In this document: positions 1-9,744 of the stretch, one piece after another
Layout: each line of letters begins with the position of its first letter
How positions within the stretch are numbered: position 1 is the first letter of the stretch
Assembly (NCBI RefSeq): GCF_964656455.1
Contig: NC_135715.1
Coordinates: 147,305,935-147,369,934 of the forward strand
Direction: 5' to 3'
DNA: 64,000 bases
Origin: Halichoerus grypus
Taxonomy: Eukaryota > Chordata > Mammalia > Carnivora > Phocidae
The notes under the pieces: generated by a model
What the model was told of the DNA's origin: nothing
Seen by the model: the letters and a program-made list of their open reading frames with translations, nothing else
Database searches by the model: none
Program-made: the position numbers and the translations under genes

Positions 1-747
1 AAAATGTATGACCCATGTGCATTCTACTAAGCTGACACAATGAATGTGTCTCTCTGCCAGATTTAGATTAACCACTGATTTGATGCACCAACTGGCCCAT
101 TTCTCATAAATGGGTTTTCTTCTATTCAGTGTTTAGTAAGCTCCTTGTCAAGAAAATAACCCCTAGGCTGAATAAAAATCCCCTTAGACCCTGACAGCCT
201 TGGAGGATTATTTGCTCAGCAGTGATTTAAGGGATCTCTGACAACTTCATTTTGATATATTTTCCAAGAAAGTATATTACTAAAAACCCTAAACACTTAA
301 GCATTTGCAATTTTAAAGACTTAATGCTTGGAGAAAAATGGGAATCCTACCAGGATTTTTGATGGCTATTTAGAAGATGGGATATCTAATCCATTCCTTC
401 ACTTATTGCAAAGAAAGCAAATTCAAGGCAACAGTAATTCACTTGATCAAAAGAAGTTTTCAGCCCCAACGGCTGTTTGTAGCTCTCATGATTAGTCCTG
501 TGCAAAAAAAAAAAAAAAAAAAAAAAACAGACTGAAGGCAAAGAGTTATCCCAGCATAGACTTCACTTATCAACTACATTTCCAAGATCCTATTTGTTGG
601 TAGTGGAATATTGAAAACCACAAAATAGTTCATGTTTACAGCTTACAATTATAGTTCATAAAATATTATTTACAACACAACAGAATTTATTGCTTCCTTA
701 CTTTATATAGTCAGTAATCGTCGTGTACTTAAAACTATTTGGTATAT
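1..747. other. Intergenic AT-rich DNA with no recognised element
   Basis: Apart from a 24-base poly-A run at 504-527, I see no coding exon, SINE, L1 or LTR here. The poly-A is not preceded by a recognisable retrotransposon body. Confidence 0.6.
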
Positions 748-762
748 AAATTCAGTATACTG

Positions 763-913
763 GGTGAGTGAATGGGTTAGCCTGGTGATGGGTATTAAAG
801 GCACGTACTGAATGGAGTACTGGGTGTTATATGCAAACAATGAATCATGGAACACTACATCAAAAACTAATGATGTAATGTATGGTGATTAACATAACAT
901 AATAAAAAAATAA
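763..913 (+). mobile_element. 5'-truncated L1, 3' end only
   Basis: The 151-bp insert carries the carnivoran L1 3' end (CTGGGTGTTATATGCAAACA, then ATGTATGGTGATTAACATAA) and an A-rich tail. It is flanked by the exact 15-bp duplication AAATTCAGTATACTG at 748-762 and 914-928. The readable duplication shows a relatively recent insertion. Confidence 0.9.
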
Positions 914-954
914 AAATTCAGTATACTGAGACCTTAAAACCTATCTCTGTCACT

Positions 955-1060
955 AATTAGTGGTATGATTTTGATCTTGGCCTCATAGATATGTGAAAAT
1001 TAAGTATGATAATGTATCCAAGGTATCTAGTACAGGGAACGGACACATAGTTTGTCAACT
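955..1060 (+). repeat. MIR-like relic
   Basis: The order CTCTGTCACTAATTAGT, then TGATCTTGG, then TCCAAGGTATCTAGTACAGG resembles the MIR consensus, with heavy divergence. Confidence 0.4.
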
Positions 1061-1149
1061 GATGTTAATTTCCTTTCTTCTTCCTTTCTCCCTTTTCAAG
1101 TACATACAACCTTACTACATACAATGCCATAATTTTATTCATCTATTTA

Positions 1150-1420
1150 TCTTTAAAAATATTTACTGAGTACACACTACATACCAGTTTCCCTGCATTG
1201 CACTGGGCAATAGTACTGTATACAAACCCAAGCCCAACAAAGTCCCTGTCTCACAGAATTTACACTTTCGTGGGAGATACAGAACAATAACAGCATTTTT
1301 CCTTAAATGGGTCAGTCATGAATGACTTCTCTAAAGAGGTAAAGCAAAAAAGTCATATGAAATTCTGGAAAAGAGCTTTCCAAGCAAACAGAATTGCTAA
1401 TGCATAAGCATGGGTGCATC
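1150..1420 (+). repeat. Ancient L2-like relic
   Basis: ATTTACTGAGTACACACTAC followed by CAAAGTCCCTGTCTCACAGA is the degraded form of a LINE2-type module that recurs at 14.45, 55.5 and other kb positions in this window. Confidence 0.4.
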
Positions 1421-1789
1421 AGAACTTAACACTAAGTGGGGTAGCAAAGGCAAAATTCCATGGAAGACAGAGACGTAAATGAGACTCTCTTATTCCTAAA
1501 ATGAAGCTGAAAAAATCTGCTTTCAACCACTGACCGAACCTATGGCTTATGTGACACTGGGAAGTGGAGGAAGAGGATAAGGACAGTCTGTTGACTACGG
1601 GTGAGTCAAGCCACCCACAGGCTGGATGAGGCATCTGTAATACCTTCTATATGACCAAAAAGGAGTTCCAATCTGGTAATATGAATCTGGTTCTTTCTTT
1701 GGGATCAAGGAGCTAGTGAGAAACATATGCAAACCATTCTGCATAAAGGCAGGATGAAAGAGAAAATGTCTTTTAAAACCTTCCACCAC

Positions 1790-2075
1790 CTCCTTCTCAC
1801 TTGCTCACGTGCTTGCTCTGTGGGAGGTCCTACTACTATGTTGTAAGAACCCTGTGGAAAGGCCCATTTGGTGAGGAATTAAGGCCTCCTGACAACAACC
1901 ATATGAGGGAGTCTTCTTGGAAGCAGATGCACCAACCCCAGCCACGCCTTCACAGACTGCAACCCCCACTGCCATCTTGAATGCAGCCTCATGAAAGACC
2001 CTAAGCAAGAAACACTCAGCTGAGCTGTTCCAGGATTGCTGACCCTAAGAAACTGAACAAAACTCCACCAGTCTT
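1790..2075 (+). repeat. MLT1-like MaLR LTR fragment
   Basis: The 3' half matches the MLT1-type pattern (TTCTTGGAAGCAGATGC, TCTTGAATGCAGCCTCATGA, AGCTGTTCCAGGATTGCTGA) shared with the better copy at 22625-23172. The 5' part is not recognisable. Confidence 0.55.
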
Positions 2076-2142
2076 TTCAGCTATAACAGAACATCTGGTA
2101 GTATTTCCTCAGGCTTGTAAAAGCTCAAAAATGAAATGTGTT

Positions 2143-2287
2143 GGGGTGCCTGGGTTGCTCCGTCCATTAAGGGGCCAACTCTTGATTTTGGCTCAGGTCA
2201 TGATCTCAAGGTCGTGAGATCAAGCCCCGCATCAGCTCCGTGCTGGGCATGGAGCCTGCTTAAGATTCTCTCTTTGCCCTTCCTGTC
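2143..2287 (+). mobile_element. CanSINE, older type, with expanded GA tail
   Basis: The head GGGGTGCCTGGGTTGCTC and the box AACTCTTGATTTTGGCTCAG mark an older CanSINE. Its A-rich tail has become the long purine microsatellite that follows. A target duplication is not clear. Confidence 0.85.
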
Positions 2288-2376
2288 AAGAAAGAAAAGA
2301 ACAGAAGGGGAAGGGGAAGGGAAAGGGAAAGGAAAGGAAAGGAGAAGGAAGGAAGGAAGGAAGGAAGGAAGAAGGA

Positions 2377-2431
<55 letters not shown>

Positions 2432-2463
2432 GAAGGAAGAAAGAAAGGAAGAAAGAAAAGAAA
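2288..2463 (+). repeat. Purine microsatellite (GAAGG/GAAA)n from a SINE tail
   Basis: The unit changes from GGGAAA to GGAAGGAA to GAAAG along the array, which is purine-only on this strand. It explains the long Lys/Glu/Arg-rich and Phe/Ser-rich reading frames here. Confidence 0.95.
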
Positions 2464-2667
2464 GATGTTTATCATTTAGTGCAAAGGCCAGAGAAGGAAT
2501 CTTCCAGAACACAGGTGGGAGAGTGAGCTCATGGGAGTGACCAGTCTGGACTCTGGGCCAGGAGAAGATGCCAGCACAATTTCCTCACTTCCAGAATCAC
2601 ATCATTATCATGGACACATAGTGTTGGCTGAATTACAAACACTTTCATTCATGCTCAAAAATTTTCA

Positions 2668-2866
2668 GGGGCGCCTGGGTAGCTCAGCCAGTTGTGTCTC
2701 CCTTCGGCTCAGGTCATGATCCTGGGGTCCTGGGATGGAGTCCCGCATCTGGACTCCCCGCTTGGCGGGGAGCCTGCTCCCTCTCCCTCTGCCTGCTGCT
2801 ACCCCTGCTTGTGCACTCCCTACCCCTGTCTCTCTGTCAAATAAATAAATTTTTTAAAAATCTTTA
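2668..2866 (+). mobile_element. CanSINE
   Basis: The full-length head GGGGCGCCTGGGTAGCTCAG is present, with a TAAATAAATAAATTTTT tail. The flanks AAAAATTTTCA and AAAAATTTTTTTTCA look like a slipped target duplication. Confidence 0.92.
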
Positions 2867-2879
2867 AAAAAAATTTTTT

Positions 2880-3400
2880 TTCAATGGCCCAAAGATGATA
2901 TTGATCTACAGAATCTTAGATGACCTGTTTCCTGGCCCACATCTAGCCTAACCTGCCATTACTTTCTTTTCCTCATGTTCACTCCATCTAAGCATTTTCA
3001 AGCCTGGCCCAAAGGGCTCCATGAACAAAAGAAAGGTCGAGAACCACAGTCACTGCCATGCAGTGGTTGATGGAGTCATCTTTAGAGAAATGACCATGCA
3101 ACCAAACATTTCTCCCTCGTTCTTTAAATGTGAGTTTTTCCTTCCTTGCCTGCCTCCCTTAGGGGCTTCCAGTTCAGAAACATAAAGCTTTCAACTTCTC
3201 GCATCTATATCACAGTTACAAGTGTTGTGAGAAGGAAACCCGAGAAAGTTCCTCTGTCTCTCTGAATGGTAAAATTTTATCTGCAAAATGAAAACTTTTT
3301 AAATAGCTAAACTTTTTCTCTTCCCATTGATAGTCATTCAAATTTAAACACAACTGTCTTTGGAAGCTATGATTTACTGGAAGCCATGTCCAACAGACAC
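2880..3400. other. Intergenic DNA, no element recognised
   Basis: No exon-like ORF, SINE, L1 or LTR is visible. A C/T-rich patch at about 3115-3160 is the only compositional feature. Confidence 0.5.
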
Positions 3401-3487
3401 TGTCATCTCATCACAATCTCTAAGGTAGCTTTACTATCCTCATTTTAAATATCCCATTTTAAATTGAGCCTCAGAGAGGTTTAAGTA
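3400..3487 (+). repeat. MIR/L2-type relic, left part, split by an LTR
   Basis: CCTCATTTTAAAT, AGCCTCAGAGAGGTTTAAGTAACTGAC matches the MIR/L2 3' core. The sequence resumes at 4196 after the LTR, so the relic predates the LTR insertion. Confidence 0.6.
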
Positions 3488-3615
3488 ACTGACTGTGGGA
3501 AACAGAACGCCACAACAACCGCTGGTGCATGGTCGCTCAGACTCCGAGATCTCTGAGAAAACTGGAGATTGCAGGGTTAAAAAGAACCCGAAAGGATCAG
3601 AGTGAAATGCCCTTG

Positions 3616-3821
3616 AGGGCGCGGGGGTGGCTCAGTCGTTAAGTGTCTGCCTTCGGCTCAGGTCATGATCCCGGGGTCCTGGAATCGAGTCCCACATCGG
3701 GTTCCCTGTTCGGCGGGAGGCCTGCTTCTCCCTCTCCCACTCCCCCTGCTTGTGTTCCTGCTCTCGCTGTCTCTCTCTCTCTGTCAAATAAATAAATAAA
3801 ATCTTTAAAAAAAAAAAGAAA
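3616..3821 (+). mobile_element. CanSINE nested in the solo LTR
   Basis: A young-type copy (TCAGTCGTTAAGTGTCTGCC) is bounded by the exact 12-bp duplication GAAATGCCCTTG at 3604-3615 and 3822-3833. The duplicated bases are LTR sequence, which fixes the insertion order. Confidence 0.97.
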
Positions 3822-3895
3822 GAAATGCCCTTGGGATGTGTGTGGTCAGTTCTAAAGTACGCAGCAGCAGATGTTTAGTAGATAGGAAGACAGCT

Positions 3896-3981
3896 GTAAA
3901 CAGCACACCGTGCACTCCCCTCTTTGTTCCCTTGTCCGGTAAACAGCACACCGGGCACTCCCCTCTTTGTTCCTTTACTCT
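3896..3981 (+). repeat. 43-bp direct duplication in LTR U3
   Basis: Two adjacent copies (3896-3938 and 3939-3981) each start GTAAACAGCACACCG and carry CACTCCCCTCTTTGTTCC, with a few mismatches. Tandem enhancer duplications in U3 are common in retroviral LTRs. Confidence 0.9.
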
Positions 3982-4195
3982 GTTTTAAAGATTCTTACGT
4001 GCTTGACTAATCCTGTGTACATGGAGGAATGTGCCTTACTACGCCCCTGCTGTAGAAGGTACATGAGTATGGAAAATAAACCTCTGTGCCTCGGGCTGTT
4101 TGCTTGGGGTCCCCTGTGCCTCGCTGTACTGTCGTCTCTTTTTCTCAGTTCCTTCGCCGCCCCAGGTCCCCGACTCTCTGAGGTCGACAACTGAC

Positions 4196-4262
4196 CCCGA
4201 TCATACAGCTACTAAACTAGGGATGTAGTATTTGAATCCACAACTCTGTCCCTGGGACATCA
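4196..4262 (+). repeat. MIR/L2-type relic, right part
   Basis: GATCATACAGCTACTAAACT and GTATTTGAATCC continue the relic interrupted at 3487, directly after the LTR's right target duplication. Confidence 0.6.
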
Positions 4263-4299
4263 TCACTATGGCAACTTAGCTCATTCTGACTTCAGTCCC

Positions 4300-5569
4300 C
4301 CTCACAAGACCAACTAACAACTATCCATAGACAAGGCACCAGTGTGAAAATTCCAGAACCCGGTGGATAAAGCCGAAGCAACCCCCTGACCCCCAAAACT
4401 GAAAAGGAAGGGTAAGAGGAGCAGCTACACTTCTACCACATGGCAAATTCACAGTCCTGCCCAAATGCTCGACACAGCCTCTAGTCTATCCGTCCGGAAG
4501 TCTGGCCACGGACAGCCAGCTGCTGTGGAACACAGCCTACCTTCCTGGCAGAGAGCCAAGCCAGCAGCCACGCCCAGCTGTTGAACACAGCTTCCAGGGC
4601 CACAGAACCAGGGACCCCGAACAGCAGCGGCATCCCGCAGCGCTGCCTGGCACTGGGCCCTGCCCCACCGCACAATGCAGCCTGTGGCCTCGCCCATATA
4701 AAGAGCCCAGCCAGTGACCATGCCCAGTGGCAGAGCACGCTCAGCAGCCACACCCGACAAGGAAGCCAGGACACCACCCGACCAGGCCACGGAGCACAGC
4801 CCCACCCCCAACTGCGGGACACAGCTGAAGGCCCCTCCACACCAGGGAGCCGGGCCAGCAACTTCACCCCCTAGAGGAGCAGAGCCAACGGCCCACCTGC
4901 GCTCGAAGCCTGACCTGTGGTCCTGCACAACTTCGGGACCCAGTTTGAGTCACGGCCAAACCACACAGCACAGCCTGAGACCCCGGTCCGACTGCGAAAG
5001 CCGACCGGCTGCCACCTGAACCCAGAATCCTGTGGGTGGCACCATCCAATCAGAGCACAGCCTGAGGCTCATCCAACCAGGAGTGACGGCGGCGCCCAGC
5101 CTGCAAGCCCTGCACAATCGCCCAATGCGTTAGTGGCACGGCCCTGCGTGGGAACGTAGCCCGCAACCACGCCAGACCAGAGGTGATTGGGGAGCGCAAC
5201 TAGCGGCTCCAAACTCACCGCAGAGTGTGGCCAGCTGCCCTGCCTGAGCAGGGAGCCAACCCAGCAGTCTCACTTGAATGCAGAGCCCAGCCAGCAGACC
5301 CACCCAGCCTCAGCACAGGCAGCTACCTCACCCAACAAGAAACTCCCATAGCAGCCCCACCTGTCCCCAGATACTACCAGCTGACTTGTCCAGTACCCCA
5401 AACTGAGCTAACTGGTGAAGTTCTTTCCCTGTAACGTCTGGAAGAGACTGCTTACTCAAGTGCACAGATACCAACGCAAAGATACAAAGATCGGAAAGAA
5501 TTAAGTAAAGATGATACGACCAAAGGAAACAAAGCTCCACAACTGACCCTAAAGAAACGGAGATCTATG
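4300..5569 (+). mobile_element. L1 5' UTR / start of ORF1 region
   Basis: The GC-rich, CCCAGCCAG-repetitive sequence resembles the promoter-bearing 5' UTR of older carnivoran/ungulate-type L1s. It ends in AACTGACCCTAAAGAAACGG, which I recognise as the L1 segment leading into ORF1. The proline- and glycine-rich reading frames here on both strands are products of this composition and are not genes. At about 5570 the sequence jumps to the 3' end of ORF2. Confidence 0.55.
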
Positions 5570-5825
5570 AAGTTCCTAAAAAATTAAAAATAGAGGGGCG
5601 CCTGGCCAGCGCAGTCTATAGAACATGCGACCCTTGGTCTTGGGGTTGGTACCCCGTGTTGGGGGTAGAGATTACTTTAAAAAAATAAAATCTTAATAAA
5701 AATTAAAAATAGAACTAACATTTGATCCAGTAATCCCACTTCTGAATATATATCTGCAGATAAAATCACTATCTTGAAGTGATATCTGCACCCATATGTT
5801 CATTGCTGCATTATTTACAACAATT
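5570..5825 (+). mobile_element. L1 ORF2 3' end, left segment (SINE at 5594-5697)
   Basis: GTTCCTAAAAAATTAAAAAT before the SINE and AGAACTAACATTTGATCCAG, CCATATGTTCATTGCTGCAT after it are the usual C-terminal ORF2 sequence. The element breaks off after GCATTATTTACAA and continues at 6976. Confidence 0.8.
5594..5697 (+). mobile_element. Short tRNA-Lys-like CanSINE
   Basis: A 104-bp older form (GGGGCGCCTGGCCAGCGCAG, then GTTGGGGGTAGAGATTACTT) lies between exact 15-bp duplications AAAAATTAAAAATAG at 5579-5593 and 5698-5712. Confidence 0.92.
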
Positions 5826-6194
5826 TGTTGTAAATTTCTGGATGGTGCTGGGCCTGGAAGGGTGGCTGGGAAAGCTCGGGGCCCTCGCGGAGACGGGGGC
5901 CTGTGGCCGGCTGAGGCAGCCCCCGGAGAGGCCTGGCTTCCAGATCTAGGCCCTGTCACACCACCCCGGCACAGGGTCCCCTGAGAAGCCAGGTTTCTGT
6001 AAAGCTCAGATGAACCGAGGAGCGCTGGCCAAGTAAAATGGGTGGAAATAGGAGCCCCCACTCCTCTGGGAGCAAAGCTTAGAGAGCCCGACTGCCTTGT
6101 TTTCTGCCCAGCTGAGAGTCACTCAGCAAACACAACGGCTCCTCTGAGGAGGCAGCCCCAGTGTCGTGGTTGTGGACAGGAGGAGCTCTGGGCC

Positions 6195-6300
6195 ATCATG
6201 CCTGGCTTTGCATTGCTGTGTGACCTGAGAACCATGGCTTGACTTCTCTGATCCTGCTTCCAGTGAAATGTAGGGGTTGGACGAGAAGAGTCCCTTGGCA
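6195..6300 (+). repeat. MIR-like relic
   Basis: GCTGTGTGACCTGAGAACCA, CTTGACTTCTCTGATCCTG and AGTGAAATGTAGGGGTTGGA follow the MIR core order. Confidence 0.55.
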
Positions 6301-6624
6301 GATCTGATGATGACAAAATTCTGTCCTGTTCCTTTGCCATCACTCCCATGTCCCCCTTCCCCCTCCCCCCCCCCCCCGGAAGCGCAGGTCTGTTCTCTGT
6401 CCCTATTGCTTTGCCTTTGCCAGGATGTCACGTAGTCAGAAGCATTCCGTACAAAGACCTTCGCAGCTGCTTCCCTTGGCTTCGCAGGTGCTGAGGCCCC
6501 CCCAGCTGGTGTGAGTGCCGTGCTGGCTGAGGGGTGTTCTATGGTGTGGACGCACCACCATGGGCTTGTCCATTTGCTGCCCGTCGAGGGACATTAAGGC
6601 ATTTACTTGGAGCCTTTTCATTCC

Positions 6625-6945
6625 TCCACAACTGTGTTAGTCCCCGGGGCCGCTGTAAGGGAAGGCCACAGACTGGGCAGACCCAGCAGCAGAGCCCAGA
6701 CGCTTACAGAGACAGGGAGGCCGGGATCGAGTTGAGGGTCTGCTTCCTGCCTGCAGGCGGGTGTCTGCCCTCGACTTGTGTGTCCCTCCCTCTGTTTATA
6801 AGGACAATGATCCCCTCGGGGGCCCCACCCCCATGACCTCATCTAGCCTACTCACCTCCCAAAGGCCCCACCTCCACACCCTGTTGCCCTGGGGCCCAGA
6901 GTTCAACAAAGATTTGCAGGGGTCACAAACCTTCAGTGGACAGCA
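6625..6945 (-). repeat. MaLR (MST/MLT-like) LTR, minus strand
   Basis: GTGTTAGTCC...GGCCACAGACTGGGC at one end and TATAAGGACAATGATCCC, CCCATGACCTCATC, CCTCCCAAAGGCCCCACC at the other are the reverse complement of the MaLR LTR pattern. Confidence 0.75.
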
Positions 6946-6975
6946 GCAACCCACAAGCCTCCTAGAAAGTCTGTG

Positions 6976-7250
6976 GCATGGAAACAACCTAAGTGTCCAC
7001 CAACGGATGAATAGATAAAGAAAATGTATGGAATATTACTCAGCCTTAAAAAAAAAAAAAAAAAGAAGGAAATCCTGCCATTTGCAACACCATGCATAAA
7101 GCTGGAGGACATTATGCTAAGTGAAATAAGCCAGTGACAGAACAAATACTGCATCTTTCCAAATTTATGAGAAATCTAAAATGCTCAAATTAATGGGGCA
7201 GAGAGTAGAATAGTGGTTACCAGGGGTTGAGGAAAGGAGAAATGAGAAGG
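6976..7250 (+). mobile_element. L1 ORF2 3' end / 3' UTR, right segment
   Basis: GGCATGGAAACAACCTAAGT, ACGGATGAATAGATAAAG, GAAGGAAATCCTGCCATTTG and TTATGCTAAGTGAAATAAG are the standard L1 sequence immediately after the part ending at 5825. A poly-A run at 7048-7064 has expanded within it. Confidence 0.85.
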
Positions 7251-8007
7251 TATTAAAGAGCAGGTTACCACATGGGCTCTGGGACTAAATCCCACTGTGG
7301 GCCTTCTGAGAACCATGTAAAACATGCTTCACAATTGTCCCACTGATATATGGGAAGGCTGAAGCACGTGATCCACTGACTTCTGCCTCCTATCCGCTGA
7401 GGCTTTCTCCCACTCTTCCAGGTTGCCTCAGTGCATGGCAAGCTTCTAAGGTGCCAGAGAAAACCTTCAGACAGTGAAGCAAAGAAATTCAGGTGCTTAA
7501 GATGCAAACTGGTCAGTGTGCCAGAAACTCCCTACCACAGAAGCAGTAGCTCAAAGCTATTGTAACAATATGGGAAGGGACATTAAGAACATCTGTTACA
7601 ATGTGTGTATTAGGTAACACTTGCTGTTGTAAAAGATAAATCCCCAAATCAGTGGCTTAATACAATAAAATTTATTTCTCACATAAAATTTAACCAATAG
7701 GACAGTAGGGCTGAGGCGGGGTGGAAGAGTAACAAATGTGTTCCTTGTCAGTATAAGGAAACAGCTAACAGACAGGAGAACAGAGAAGAGCAGATTGTGT
7801 GAGAAAAATTTAAGTAAGGCTACATGGCCACACCAAAGCAAAAAGGAGTTTGGGTAATGTGGTCTAACTGTGTGCCCAGCAGGGAAAGAACAGTGGATGA
7901 ACAGCTAGTGATCTCTGCCATACATGCCAAGGGAAACAATTAACTCAGCCCAGAATGCTCAGGAAAGGCTTAAAAGCATACATGGCCCTTAAATGTTAAA
8001 TGTAAAG
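7251..8007. other. Unclassified intergenic DNA, partly repeat-like
   Basis: The stretch at 7600-7720 (AGTGGCTTAATACAATAAAA, TTTATTTCTCACATAAA) looks like a degraded interspersed repeat I cannot name. The rest shows no exon or known element. Confidence 0.4.
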
Positions 8008-8012
8008 GAAGG

Positions 8013-8463
8013 TGTGATGGTTAATGTTATGTCAATTTAACTGGCCCAAGGGAGCCCAGATATTTGGTTAAACATTATTCTGGGCCCATCTGTAAGGGTG
8101 TTTGTGGATGAGATTAACATTTCAATCCATAGACTTCTTAAAGTAGATTGCTTTCTGCCTGAATAGAACAAAAAAGTGGAGTTACAGAGAATTTGCTTTC
8201 TCTGCCTGACTGTCTTTGAGCTGGGACATCAGTTTTCTCCTGTTTTGGGACCTGGACTAGAATTTGCACCATTAGCTCTCCCGGTTCTCAGTTCTTTCAA
8301 CTCAGACTAGAACTATACCATCAGCCCTCCTGGGTCTCCAGCTTGCTAACTATAGATCCTGGGACTTCTCAGCCTCCATAATCATGCAAGCCAATTTCTT
8401 ACAATAAATCTTACATGTAGATCTTATATTGGTTCTGGTTCTCTGGAGACCCAGACTAATACA
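8013..8463 (+). repeat. MLT2-like (ERVL) solo LTR
   Basis: The 451-bp unit begins TGTGATGGTTAATG and ends CCCAGACTAATACA. It is flanked by the 5-bp duplication GAAGG at 8008-8012 and 8464-8468, the size expected for ERVL. Internal blocks (GATATTTGGTTAAACATTAT, GACTTCTCAGCCTCCATAAT, ACAATAAATC) fit the MLT2 pattern. No internal ERVL sequence adjoins it. Confidence 0.82.
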
Positions 8464-8863
8464 GAAGGGTGGAAATTTGTCATTGGATTAAGGAATAAAA
8501 GCATTACAGGCAGAGCAAATGTGTAACAAGGAAATAGAAAAGAACCCAGGCAGATTCAGAGAACTAAAGTAAATTTGTTTTGACAGGACCCAAAGTGGGT
8601 GTGGGTATACAGAAGAAGAATCCGCAAATGCAGAGAGGAATCTGACTTTAAGACTCCAGACGTTACACAAAGAAGGAAATGAGGAGCTAGAGAATTTTAA
8701 GCAAAAGTATAAAGTAATACAATGGGTTTTATGATACTATTTTGGCAACTGAAAGAAAAATGCTTTGTAAGAGCAAAAGGATTTTCTGCTTAATATAGTT
8801 GACCCTTCAACATCTTAGGGGTTAGGTATGCCAACACCCTACATAGTCAAAAATCCAAGTATT

Positions 8864-8972
8864 CCTTTTTTTTTTTTTTTTTTTAAGTAGGCTCCATGCC
8901 CAATAGGCTTGAACTCATGACCCTGAGATAAGTAGTCGCATGCTCTACCCACTGAGCCAGACAGGCACCCCC
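8864..8972 (-). mobile_element. Short CanSINE nested in Tigger
   Basis: The reverse-strand short form ends ACTGAGCCAGACAGGCACCC. Flanks AAAATCCAAGTAT (8850-8863) and AAAATCCATGTAT (8973-8985) form a duplication with one mismatch. Confidence 0.88.
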
Positions 8973-9119
8973 AAAATCCATGTATAACTTTTGAATCACC
9001 TTACTAATAACGTAAACAGTCAACGCATAATTTGTATGTTTTATGTATTATATGCTGTATTCTTGCAATACACTAAACTAGAGAAAAGAAACTGTTATTA
9101 AGAAAATCATAAGGAAGAG

Positions 9120-9269
9120 GGGCGCCTGGGTGGCTCAGTCGTTAAGCGTCTGCCTTCAGCTCAGGTCATGATCCCAGGGTCATGGGACTGAGCCCCACAT
9201 CGGGTTCCCTGCCCGGTGGGAAGCCTGCTTCTCCCTCTCCCACTCCCCCTGCTTGTGTTCCCTCTCTCG

Positions 9270-9310
<41 letters not shown>

Positions 9311-9349
9311 AATTAAATAAATAAATAAAATCTTTAAAAAAAGAAAGAA
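9120..9349 (+). mobile_element. CanSINE, young type, nested in Tigger
   Basis: The copy carries CAGTCGTTAAGCGTCTGCC and an expanded (CT)n at about 9270-9307. The 18-bp duplication GAAAATCATAAGGAAGAG lies at 9102-9119 and 9351-9368. Confidence 0.97.
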
Positions 9350-9537
9350 AGAAAATCATAAGGAAGAGAAAATGCATATACAGTACTGTACTCTATCTAA
9401 AAAAAGTCCACATATAAGTGGGTCTGTGCGCTTCAAGACTGTGTTGTTCAAGGGTCAACTGTATTGTTAAATATCAACTATCTTGAGTTCTGTGACACTT
9501 AACAAGAAAGACTATGAATAGTCAAAAAGTGCATGGG

Positions 9538-9730
9538 GGGCACCTGGGTGGCTCAGCTGGTTAAGCAACTGCTTTCGGCTGGGGTCATGATCCTGGAGTC
9601 CCCGGATCGAGTTCCGCATCGGGCTCCTTGCTCAGCAGTGAGTCTGCTTCTCCCTCTGACCCTCACCCCTCTCATTCTCTCTCTCTGTCATTCTTTCTCT
9701 CTCAAAAGTAAATAAAATTTAAAAAAAAAA
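9538..9730 (+). mobile_element. CanSINE, intermediate type
   Basis: Head GGCACCTGGGTGGCTCAG followed by CTGGTTAAGCAACTGC. The duplication AAAAAGTGCATGGG is at 9524-9537 and 9731-9744. Confidence 0.95.
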
Positions 9731-9744
9731 AAAAAGTGCATGGG

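Larger units (their letters stand above)
3494..4189 (+). mobile_element. Solo LTR of an endogenous retrovirus, with nested SINE
   Basis: The element starts TGTGGGAAAC and ends GGTCGACA (TG...CA ends). It is flanked by the exact 6-bp duplication ACTGAC at 3488-3493 and 4190-4195. AATAAA at 4075-4080 is followed by a CTGTGCC-rich stretch, as in an R/U5 region. Removing the nested SINE and one duplication copy leaves about 478 bp, a normal LTR length. No internal retroviral sequence is present, so this is a solo LTR left by recombination. A 6-bp duplication is usual for class II (beta-like) elements. Family name not known. Confidence 0.85.
5826..6975. other. GC-rich block interrupting an L1
   Basis: The block separates two parts of one L1 that would otherwise join with only about 10 bp missing. 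It contains a GC-rich unclassified part (5840-6120), a MIR-like piece (6195-6300), a C-run (6366-6378) and a MaLR LTR on the minus strand (6625-6945). No target duplication is obvious. Reading frames in it show no recognisable protein. Confidence 0.5.
8796..9461. mobile_element. Tigger2/MER28-like non-autonomous DNA transposon with two nested SINEs
   Basis: The terminal inverted repeats are AGTTGACCCTTCAAC at the left and GTTGTTCAAGGGTCAACTG at the right. TA flanks both ends (8794-8795 and 9462-9463), the target of Tc1/mariner-pogo elements. The inner sequence (GCATAATTTGTATGTTTTATG, CATATAAGTGGGTC) fits MER28. Removing the SINEs leaves about 300 bp with no transposase frame. Confidence 0.85.

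Noticed and set aside
2136..2540. 134-codon Lys/Glu/Arg-rich frame and opposing Phe/Ser-rich frames
   Set aside because: They are translations of a SINE and its purine microsatellite tail.
4449..5159. Several Pro/Ala- or Gly/Ala-rich frames on both strands up to 159 codons
   Set aside because: They overlap one another in GC-rich, repetitive L1 5' UTR-like DNA and show no domain.
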